Source: Datisca glomerata (lineage: Eukaryota; Streptophyta; Magnoliopsida; Cucurbitales; Datiscaceae). Taken from it: DNA of 64,000 nucleotides. Position 1 is the stretch's first letter. Every line of letters begins with the position of its first letter. The DNA is taken from positions 496,591-560,590 of the forward strand of contig QANY01004982.1 in assembly GCA_003255025.1 (NCBI GenBank), in the 5' to 3' direction. The translations under genes were made by a program, and so were the position numbers. The notes under the pieces were generated by a model. That model ran no database searches. It was not told where the DNA came from and saw only the letters and a list, made by a program, of their open reading frames with translations. Below, piece by piece: positions 55,270-64,000 of the stretch.

Positions 55270-56480
55270 ATTTATCAGCAAGTAGATTTTTTTCATGTAA
55301 GTCTTTTTGTCAATGATCCTTTTAATTTATTTATCTTGAATCTAAAAACAAAGCTAATAGTTCTCTAAGCAAGTTAAAAAAGAACTACTTGTTCAAAGCA
55401 AATAGATTTTACCTTCAATATTTTGAATTGTCCAGAATCGTAAAATCTACTTGCTCAGATATATCTTTACCAGCAAGTTTTCTTCATGTAAATTCTTTTT
55501 GTCAATGGTCCTTTTAATTTATTTATCTTGAATCTAAAGACAAAGTAATAGTTCTCTAAGCAAGTAAAAAAAGAGTTACTTGTTCAGAGCAAGTAGATTT
55601 TATCTTCAATATTTTGAATTGTCCAGAATCATAATATCTACTTACTTAGCGCAAGTAGATTATAAAATCGCTTGTTCAGAGCAAATAGATTTTGCCCTCA
55701 ATATTTTGAATTGTTCAGATCGTAAAATCTACTTGCTCCAAGTAAGCAAGTTATAAAATCTACTTGCTCCGAGCAAGTAAATTATAAAATCTACTTGTTC
55801 AGAACAAGTAGACTTTTGCCTTTAATATTTTGAATTGTTTAGAATCATAAAATCTACCTACTCTAAAAATATATTATAAAATATTCTACTTGTTCAAAAC
55901 AATTAGATTTTACCTTTAATAGTTTGAATTGTTCAGAATCGTAAATTTACTTGTTAGGAGCAAGTAGATTATAAAATCTACTTGTTCAAAACAAGTAGAT
56001 TTTACCTTCAGTATTTTGAATTGCCTAGAATCATAAAATCTACTTGCTCCGAGCAAGTAAACTACAAAATCTACTTGTTTAGAGCAAATAAATTTTACCT
56101 TCAATATTTTGAATTGTGCAGAATTATAAAATCTACTTGTTTAAAGTAAGTATATTTTGCCTTCAATATACGAATTGTCCAGAATCGTAGAAATACTTGC
56201 TCAAAGCAAGTAGATAACAAAATCTGCTTAGTCTGACCAAGTAGATTTTGTCTTATGCACTTTGAATTCTCAAGAACCTAAAACCCCACTTGCTCATAGC
56301 AAGTATATTATAAAATCTACTTGGTCTGATCAAGTAGGTTTTTCCAACTAAAATTTGAATTGTCCAGAACTGAAAACTCTATTTGATTTGAGAAATTAGA
56401 TTATAAAATCTACTTGGTCTGTGCAAGTAGATATTGTATTTTTTATTTTAAAATGTTCAGAATCGAAGTAGATCATATAC
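55270..56480. repeat. Palindrome array 3 (TCTACTTG...CAAGTAGA units)
   Basis: Palindromic units with arms such as AATCTACTTGCTC / GAGCAAGTAGATT or AATCTACTTGTTC / GAACAAGTAGATT recur about a dozen times, often with a 1-3 base centre. They are joined by a conserved spacer, TTGCCTTCAATATTTTGAAT then TTGTCCAGAATCGTAAA. Spacing is about 70-110 bp. The first part also contains a direct duplication of about 190 bp (about 55270-55455 and 55465-55640). Units decay toward the right end. Confidence 0.88.
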
Positions 56481-57239
56481 ATTAAGTAGATTAACTATCG
56501 AGACAAGAAGTGAAATCTAAAGCAGATATATCACATTAAGCTGCTTATATTGTCAATTATACACAAAAGTGCTACTCTAAGTAATACATTCACCCATTTT
56601 GAACTGAATCAAATATTCAAACATTTAATTTTACTTAAAATACAATCCATGCCACGCTTAGATCAACAATTACTTATCAAATATTCAAGTATATTTATTT
56701 GAGCACTCCATTATATAAATGGAAACACTACATCTTAAAATCACCACATCACCACATCTCAAGAAATGTCTGAAACAACACATAGAGAACATGAGTTTCT
56801 ACTGATTGTTTAACTTTTGTTTAATATTCTCTATTGCTTTTGTTGAGGATAGATTGTTAACTTTAACACGACCATTTTTTGATGAGTCCACAACCGATAT
56901 GAGCTTGCCATTTCCGACCAGCAAATAAATAAATAAATAATACTTTTTAAAAACTAATGATGATTTTATACTACTGATTTCCACTTTATAGAATACATTC
57001 AAATTGAACACATGTAAGTCAGTTCAACAATCAATATAAAATTTACATTACAAAAACCAAACATCAATAGAGCAAACATAAATGCGTCCTTCACAATTTA
57101 TAAAAGCAAGTAAGATCCCTAAGATTCCTAATATTCGAAGTATGTTTTGAGCAATTAGAAAAGGAAAACAAGTTTCAAAACATCAAAAGACACCAAAAGC
57201 GCATAGAACTTCAAATAAAAATCTTTAAGATTTGGTTAC
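56481..57239. other. AT-rich stretch between palindrome array 3 and the LRR exons
   Basis: No reading frame of known type is seen. An open frame on the minus strand at 56799-57011 has no motif I recognise. Confidence 0.35.
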
Positions 57240-57480
57240 AAGTATTGCATGCGTATCAAATTCCCCATAGATGAAGGTAGGGGGCCTGTCAAGTAATTTT
57301 GGCCTAAATTCCTATAAGAAATCAAATGGTCATATAACATTCAACCTTCAAGTATGTATAATTAAGCAGTAAACAATGAAAAATAAGCCCCCCAAAGAAA
57401 AAATATACAAGTTGAAGAGGAATGTCAAATTCCATAGCTCACCTGGAAGAACACCAACGACGTTAAGTGCATAAAAATTC
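57240..57480 (-). pseudogene. Two isolated LRR exons of an LRR-VIII-2-type receptor kinase
   Basis: On the minus strand, exon A (57409-57480) and exon B (57240-57311) are each exactly 72 nt, the usual LRR exon unit, separated by a 97-nt intron with GT...AG ends. They join in frame: A gives ALNVVGVLPGELWNLTFL, B gives NLGQNYLTGPLPSSMGNL. These match the extracellular LRRs of the At1g56130/At1g56140-type receptor kinases (from recall: VVGPIPPELWTLTYLTNL, then LGQN.LTGSLPP). No kinase, malectin or other LRR exon was found nearby, so it is a gene fragment. Confidence 0.8.
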
Positions 57481-58342
57481 CTGTGAGAAAAATCACAATA
57501 TCAACAACAACTACTAGAATTAATATTAAAAACACTATGATTAGAATACTCTACTAAACCTTTTGAGAGAGAGAGCGATAGTGGGAGAGAGAGATGGATA
57601 GATATATAGATAGATAGAGAGAGATCTAAAACAATTGTCTCCATTGATAAACAACTCATGATAAACAAAGACAAAATGTTAAATAAAACTGAATCTATTC
57701 ACAGACTTTTATACATCAAATTACTTAGATAACTAAAGATTAGTTGTTTGATGTCCATACTTCATAAAAGAGTTAAAGCTTAAAATACTAAAACATCACA
57801 TAAATGTTCTCCAAACACATTCAAAATAAGATTTTTTTATCTTTTGTCATTTGTCAGAGACTCTAGACGTCTACCTTTTACATTAAACTTTTGATTCTGT
57901 TATCATCATCTGAAAAATTATAATAAATGGAGTGAATATATAAACATATACTCAGTAAGAAAAATTTCATATATGTACTACAGGACAACATTCACAATCA
58001 CATATAGAACAAATCATACACCCACAGTATTGAGATCTTGCGTTCGCTGGAAAACACTCATTAGAGCTTGCGACCAAACCTAGAATAGAGATTATCCATC
58101 AGTAATTATTAGCTTGTGAGGTACATTCTTGGGCTGTAAAAATGCCATCTCAAAAGACTGACAAGAGAATATAATTGAACATTCTCTCAAAAGCTCGGCC
58201 TATAGAGACATTTCCTGAAGGACAATGCAACTAGAGATATTTCTTGAAGGACAAGGCAACCTAAAGAGAATGGTGTGTATATGATTGTAACGAAACAAAA
58301 GATTTTCTTTAATCCATTCATAATTTTTGACTAAAATGACTT
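57481..58342. other. Region beyond the LRR fragment
   Basis: A GA/GATA-rich simple-sequence tract lies at about 57563-57625. Acceptor-like sites occur, but no further receptor-kinase exon could be read with confidence. Confidence 0.4.
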
Positions 58343-58792
58343 GAATATATATATGGTGTGTTTGATGATTTTTCAGGTATATCAGATGTATATAGATGAT
58401 CTACCGATTTGAAAGATGTTAGAATTAATGATGTAATTAATACTCAAATTTAAAATTTGAAATACTTAATCTATATATGATGTGTTTGGTGTTTTTTCAC
58501 GTATAGAAAAGATATATAGATGAAATATCGATTTGAAAAATATTAAAATTAAGAATGTAATCAATGCTCAAAATTTGAAATTTGAAATATACAATCTATA
58601 TATGGTGTATTGATGATTTTTTGGGTATATCATAGATAAATAGATGATATACCGATTTGAAATATGCTAGAATTAATGATATTATTAATGCCCAGAATTT
58701 AAAATTTGAAATACATAATCTATATATGATGTGTTTGATGATATTTCGGGTATATCAGATGTATATTGATGATATACCGATTTGAAATTTGA
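58343..58792. repeat. Tandem repeat, 125-bp unit, about 3.6 copies
   Basis: Units begin near 58343, 58468, 58593 and 58717 with AATCTATATATGATGTGTTT or a variant, run through GATGATTTTTCAGGTATATC and GATATACCGATTTGAAA, and end in AATTTGAAATAC. Copies differ by scattered substitutions. A weaker partial unit follows near 58865. Confidence 0.9.
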
Positions 58793-61335
58793 TTTACCTT
58801 AACCGTTCAATAAGAAACATATTGATTTACCATAAACATTCAAAATTAGAAATTTGATATACTCATGATTTTTCAGGTATATCAGAAATATTGATAATAT
58901 CATTAATTTGAAAGAATACTTTCTTAAATTTTTTTAGCTGATATTAAGAAAAATATAATTAATAATTAATTATCCCTTAATTTAATTAAAAAGAAAAATT
59001 AGTGAAATACAATTTGAATTAGAATTTATTAATTACCAGATTTTTAATTAATTAAAAGGACCACTAAATCAGATTACGGAATCTGTATATTCAAGGTTAA
59101 AATCGTTAAATTATAATTTCATCAACATATAGTTGATGTCGTGGTAAGAAAAATTGTCTATTTATCTAAAGTTTGAAAAAAATTGTAATTTCTTAAATTG
59201 ACTTTCAAAACTTGTTTATTTGATATAATTACTTACAAATTAAATGTTACGGAGCCCAGTCCAATTGAGGAGCTGCTGTAATAATTCGACCAAACTGACA
59301 ACATGAATCGTGCAAAATAGCTAAGGCTCCAATACGACCCATAAAACACGATGCTTAGCCTAAATGCAATGAATAAAATCAATCTGTATCTTTATTTGGG
59401 GAAAGGGAGAATATCAAGATTATGCCACATAAAGGAAAAAAAATAGTCAAGAGCGAAAGAAAATAAAAAATAATCACCCTTAAATCATTAAAAAACGGCG
59501 CAAAAAAAATGAGCCCCACATGGCAGTGAAATGAAGTGTAATTTTCAAAAAAATTATATAATATATATGATATATATTATATAAACACAATAAACAGCTG
59601 GAACAGTTTTTGGCACGTGTGTGCCATTTTTTATTTATTTTAATTCTAAGACGTGAGCGATCACGATCTTTTATATTTTTATATAATTGTAGTTATTTTT
59701 TATTGTTTTTCAACATAACCTATCCTTGATAATTATTAAAGCTTAAGAGGTCCATGCTCAGGCCTTCTCGAAGTTAAGCAAATTTACCTTCGGAGAACAC
59801 AGTGGCCAAAGAATTCGACACAAGAAGAACCACCGCAGTGCCATTAATAACTATGTCTGATGACTCGCCAAAATGGGGAATTTCTCTAGGGACCAATATC
59901 AATGGCCAACTATACCACGCCACGAGCCTCAGCCACTGCAGTGAACAGAGATTCGCACCAAACATAAGTTGATTCTTGGCACCCAAGTCTCCAATCCGTT
60001 TCTATAAGAAGGGGCAATGGAGGCTCAAAGGCCAGACATTTTGAGAGGCACGCAAAGCTCTATACCTCCATTGAAGCCCTGTAAGAAAGCTTCCACGCAT
60101 AGAGAAACTCAAGCCCATCCATTTCCAAAGTATTATCTCTCTTCCATTCTTCTTTTTTCTTCATACTTGTTCCTTGCCATATATATCTTGTAACTCAATA
60201 GAAGAATACGCATGCCTATAGTGAGAATCAAGCAAAAGCAATACAATTTTTTTTATTATTCAATTTTATGTCATGTTTATCCACCATTAATATCATTATA
60301 AAGCTTAATAGCTTGCCATCGAGCAATAAGAACTTCACCCTAGATTGGCCCAATCCGAACATAGTTCCAGGGCTTAGCTCTTGTGTTTTAGGCATGATTG
60401 TCTTTGATTTGGACGCATCTCTTTTTAATCTGATAACATCTATTTTGGTCCACAAATGCTGGCTCAAACACAGTAAGATACGGACGTATAAAACTCACTC
60501 ACCGATCACATAAAGACGCTTACATTTAATTGGTAATCTGAAGACTATGGATTCCCTGCTCATCTTTTTCCTTATGCCCCCACGTTGATATATTTTGAAC
60601 TGGATTCACTAACCCAAGCCCAAAGATCCACACACCAGAAACTCATTTGTCCAATACATGAAAAAGAATCCTTACATTTTGGCAACTCCTCCGTGGAGTT
60701 AAGTCAAGCATCCCACCATGGTAAAACAATCTAGACGATCTCGAAACTAGAGTGCCCCACACATAAACATCTTTCACACAGCGGCACAAATCTGTACCAA
60801 TACAAGCTTGAATCATAATTGAACATGAATAATTCTCAGTGTTTGGACACATCAGAGAAGAAGAAAAATAATTAAAGTAAATGTCACAGAAGTATTATGG
60901 AAATAGTTGAATTTGTCATGTTGACAGATCTAAAAAAGCTGATCTGGAGCTACTCGCCTAATCAAGGTAACTGAAGTATAAAAGTCGCATAAAGAGTCAC
61001 GAAAGTCAGAGAAGGCAATTGAGAGAATTATCACCGTGGCAAAACTAGTTGCAATCACTACAACCATCAGATTCGTCACACTACGCCAAGTGATTTTTCA
61101 AATTCAAAAAATTGTTAATACTGATAAGCAAGATGTACAGGCAAAATTTCACATAACACGTGGCGAGATCTAGACCGAAAACTCCATCGAGTAGAAGATA
61201 TAGCGAGGACTGTAGGATCAACTAGACAATTATGAAGAATAAACCAATCAGACAAAAATACATGGTTACCAATATGGCAATCCAAAAAAAAAACTAATCA
61301 AGACCATTGAATTGGTCAGACGGTCAAAATTTACT
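58793..61335. other. Non-coding region with a dispersed direct repeat
   Basis: No gene is recognised. A segment of about 60 bp at 60063-60124 (ACCTCCATTGAAGCCCT, AAGCTTCCACGCATAGAG) recurs at 61828-61890 (ACCTCCATTGAAGCTCT, AAGCTTCTATGAATAGAG), about 1.77 kb away and in the same orientation. Open frames at 59774, 60228 and 60643 have no recognised motif. Confidence 0.4.
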
Positions 61336-61740
61336 AAGTTGTTAATGCTCGTAAGCTAGATCTTAAAGAATATTCTGTTGATCTTATTTTTAGATAGAAT
61401 TAGATAATCTATATCAGATTCTATGTAACCGATTAAAAGCCGATAAATAAAGGCAAGATGTAACTCCAACATGGAATGGAACAACCCTCAACACCCATGA
61501 GAAACAAGCTGACTATGCAGCTTGCATTAACCTTGTAAGCCCTTTCTACATAATGAAATACGGTCAAAATCTCCCCGTGGTTTTTCTTTCCTTTAAGGAT
61601 TTTCCACGTAAATCATGGTGTTGTTATTCTTTCATTCTTTCTCTTAATTATTCTATATATTTTCATATTATGATGTAGGAAATTCACGATCAATTCTCAA
61701 AAATCGTAAATTTTTCCCTTTACTATATCAATCCAAATAT
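61335..61740 (+). mobile_element. Possible solo LTR of a Copia element
   Basis: The block CTCCCCGTGGTTTTTCTTTC followed by GGATTTTCCACGTAAATCA (61571-61616) is very like the U5 region of Tnt1-type plant Copia LTRs. It is preceded by a U3/R-like stretch with GATTCTATGTAACC. No primer-binding site or internal region follows, so a solo LTR is the best guess. Both ends are uncertain. Confidence 0.35.
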
Positions 61741-61917
61741 TTGCGCAGAATACCCAAATAGCATATAAAATCTATAAGATGCACGATATTGCTCGAAAAT
61801 TAAAATCATCTAGAGGTAAAAAAAACCTCCATTGAAGCTCTATGTCAAAGCTTCTATGAATAGAGGAATGCAAGTCTAGCCCAACCACTCCTTAAGCATC
61901 ATTTTAACCTCACCCAC

Positions 61918-62450
61918 TAGGGGTGTAAGAAAAACCGCTGACATTGACCGAACCGATGCGGTTCGGTCGATCTCAACGTTTTAGACGGTTCGGTTCGACC
62001 CCTGATATGTGATAAGTCCATGGTTCAGTTCAGTCTACGATTTTTATGAAGAAACCGCACCGAACCGCAAATTCAATATATAAAGAGATTTTCACAATAC
62101 CCTAACCCTAATCCAAACATTTTTACCACTTTCTTACTCTCTCTCAGACTCGTTTGTATTTTAATTTTTTAGTTTATATTTTATTTTTTTTCTTTATGAA
62201 TCTTCTGATACTTATGAGGATTTTATTATTTTTCTGAATGCATTTATAATCTATTAATAGAACTTTAGATTAGAATGATCTCAATTCTTTCTTCTCTGTT
62301 TCCACATAGAAATTTACGTTTTCTAGAAATTATTCAAACTAAGACTTGTTTATTTTCAATAGAACTTATTCTATTTATTTTACCGGTTTAAACTGGTTCA
62401 GTGCGGTTTAGAAAAAATTTTGACGATTCCGTGCGGTTTAGAAAATGCGC
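61918..62450. mobile_element. Dispersed repeat with CGGTTCGGT ends
   Basis: The left part reads AGGGGTGTAAGAAAAACCGC then GATGCGGTTCGGTCGA; the right part reads TTAAACTGGTTCAGTGCGGT and CCGTGCGGTTTAGAAAATGC. Such CGGTTCGGTT-rich ends around an AT-rich centre are common in plant non-autonomous repeats. The class and target duplication are not clear. Confidence 0.4.
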
Positions 62451-62664
62451 ATTGTAACTTCTTCCTCTAATGATGAAATGATTTCTTAAGCCATGTGAGT
62501 ATGACAAGCTACAGATACAATGGTGCCGAGCATTAAAATTCAGCTCTCTTACACCATCAAACATGCTAAAGGTCACCACACCACACATTATCATTACTTT
62601 TTAGGAAAAGCAAACAATCAAGCTTCCAAAGACGCAATTCTTTACAAGTAGTAATGCACATCAA

Positions 62665-63306
62665 TGTTGGAACCGTACAATAAAAATGAAAAATAAAATA
62701 CTTGAATTAAATTACAACTGAACGATTACAATTGAATGATTACAGACGGAAAAATAGAAAATTAAATCGGTAGAGACTTGCTATAGTAATGTCCTAAAAC
62801 TGAATTTTCACCCTTTACATTTTACTTGGATACTACGATGAACGTCTTTGCATGATACAATTACCGTGATTTAAGACGTGGCAAATGAATGTTTCAATCC
62901 GCCCAAAACTGAACAGTATTTCTGTCTCCCTTTGTTGACTCACGAAAAAACCTTTAAGAAAAATGGACAAAAAAATTGATGCTTTTTCTCTAATTAATTG
63001 ACACCAAAAAGTGGTCTTCCAAAAAGTCCTCCACTATGGAATAACATTATACCTATATTAAGAGAGAGACGGTTGTTCCATTATGAAAAGCCCTCTTCTC
63101 CCCTCAATTGCACGAAAGTGGATTTCACCATGAAACTGCCCCTTTGTGGACAGAGTGTAACGATGTGTCAAAACATTGGAGCTCTACTTGACGTGTGGCA
63201 GACTTATTTTTCTACTCATATTATCTTTTATATTTAATTTTCATTTTCACACTTACACTTAGCTTAGTTTTACTTAATAAAACATCTAGCTCAATTAGCT
63301 CCAACA
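62665..63306 (-). repeat. LTR of a Copia element running off the right edge
   Basis: The plus strand reads TGTTGGAACC at 62665 and ends GCTCCAACA at 63306, giving TG...CA ends. The next bases on the plus strand, ATCCCTCACATG, are a polypurine tract on the minus strand (CATGTGAGGGAT). This is therefore the 3' LTR of a minus-strand element. The left flanking target base set would be ATCAA (62660-62664). Confidence 0.65.
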
Positions 63307-64000
63307 ATCCCTCACATGAATGAAAATGTCCTAGACAGACAATGACATTAGGAGAAAGAAACAAATGAGTTTTATCTCATAAGAGGTGTCTTTTGGACTT
63401 GAACCTTCCTTAGTGATGATTTATCATATTTATTCTAAAGAACAGTGAATAACATTCTTAAACTATCCTTCCTCCAAAATAAACCAAGACAATAAATATT
63501 ACACTCAACTCATCTTAATACGTTCGAGTTCATATGTTTTTGTTCATTTTGGTCTTGAACATTTATCCTGTTTTATGAGAGCTTTAGAGAGATTTATCCT
63601 TGCATTCTCTCATAGAAGCGACCCCACTTCTACTCTCACATAGGTGACGATGATTATTCTATCTATACTACTCCTGCAAGCAAGATATCAACGTCATTAA
63701 ATACTAATATACCCTTTTATCGTTGACAGACAACACACTTTCATTACATCATAGGAATGAGAATAAACAAAGTTTCTTTATGTGTTACGTGAATCATTCT
63801 TGCGCGTTTGTCTATTGAACCTAGATCTTGGGATCTCCAGTCAACTAGGTTAGATTTCCACCTGAATGATTCATTAAATAGGCTTTAAGCTCATTCCCTT
63901 CGATGTCAGGTTTACAAGCTTTTTTGATAATTCGTTGACCTAGTAAAGTCAACAGAAATCACACCATTTACGAGCAATTGTTTAATGGCATTATGTCTAC
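63307..64000 (-). pseudogene. Copia 3' internal region, truncated by the window edge
   Basis: Reading from 64000 leftward on the minus strand, segments resembling the Copia RNase H C-terminus appear (VDFTRSTNYQKSL in one frame; GGNLT and LTGDPKI in another), broken by stops. The element continues beyond the window. Confidence 0.55.

Noticed and set aside
57981..58200. Further exons of the LRR receptor kinase
   Set aside because: Acceptor-like sites exist, but translations gave stops and no match to signal peptide, malectin-like or kinase segments.

Overview
This is a plant nuclear (eudicot-type) genome window: AT-rich, with GT-AG introns, three protein-coding genes whose products closely resemble well-known plant proteins, and a large share of transposable elements. 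The species cannot be named from the sequence. One ambiguous base (N) lies at 30372.

Genes. (1) 1078-7425, minus strand: a 14-exon nicalin (NCLN-like, M28-fold ER membrane protein); my exon model gives 564 aa with every phase closing. (2) 19409-24259, plus strand: a 12-exon RuvB-like 1 / RIN1 AAA+ ATPase, 458 aa, with one GC-AG intron. (3) 47942-48979, plus strand: a single-exon F-box protein of 345 aa with a C-terminal membrane anchor, of the Arabidopsis CFB / At2g27310 / At2g36090 type. From memory, nicalin and CFB are neighbours in Arabidopsis (At3g44330 and At3g44326), so genes 1 and 3 may be an old syntenic pair pushed about 40 kb apart. No operon logic applies; each gene has its own promoter.

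Mobile DNA, left to right: a fold-back MITE (158-527); a long-TIR MITE (8197-8992); a 1-kb element with a 9-bp TSD (9567-10571); a complete but decayed Copia element with 0.2-kb LTRs (11646-16570); an AT-rich satellite-like tract (16637-17246); a fold-back element inside a RIN1 intron (23484-23928); a 2.66-kb Mutator-like element carrying a dense array of 23-nt palindromes (25274-27937); an L1-type LINE (29101-43932) split by a 10.7-kb Copia element with 2.1-kb LTRs (29367-40050, TSD AGAAT), itself rearranged with an internal partial LTR; a second, inverted copy of the palindrome-array element (about 43999-46889); a CACTA element (50077-52899, TSD ATA); a different but structurally similar palindrome array (about 55270-56480); two isolated intact LRR receptor-kinase exons (57240-57480); a 125-bp tandem repeat (58343-58792); and an LTR plus the internal 3' part of another Copia element at the right edge (62665-64000).

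The most unusual structure is the palindrome-array family. The element has Mutator-style ends, an asymmetric core of about 0.35 kb, and some 30 copies of a perfect or near-perfect 10-nt-arm palindrome. Their GGG and CCC centres alternate, so neighbouring units are also inverted copies of each other. Two copies of the element sit about 16 kb apart in opposite orientation. A third array (55.3-56.5 kb) uses another palindrome that shares the CTACTTG...CAAGTAG arms and a TTGTCCAG spacer word, which suggests a shared origin or binding factor.
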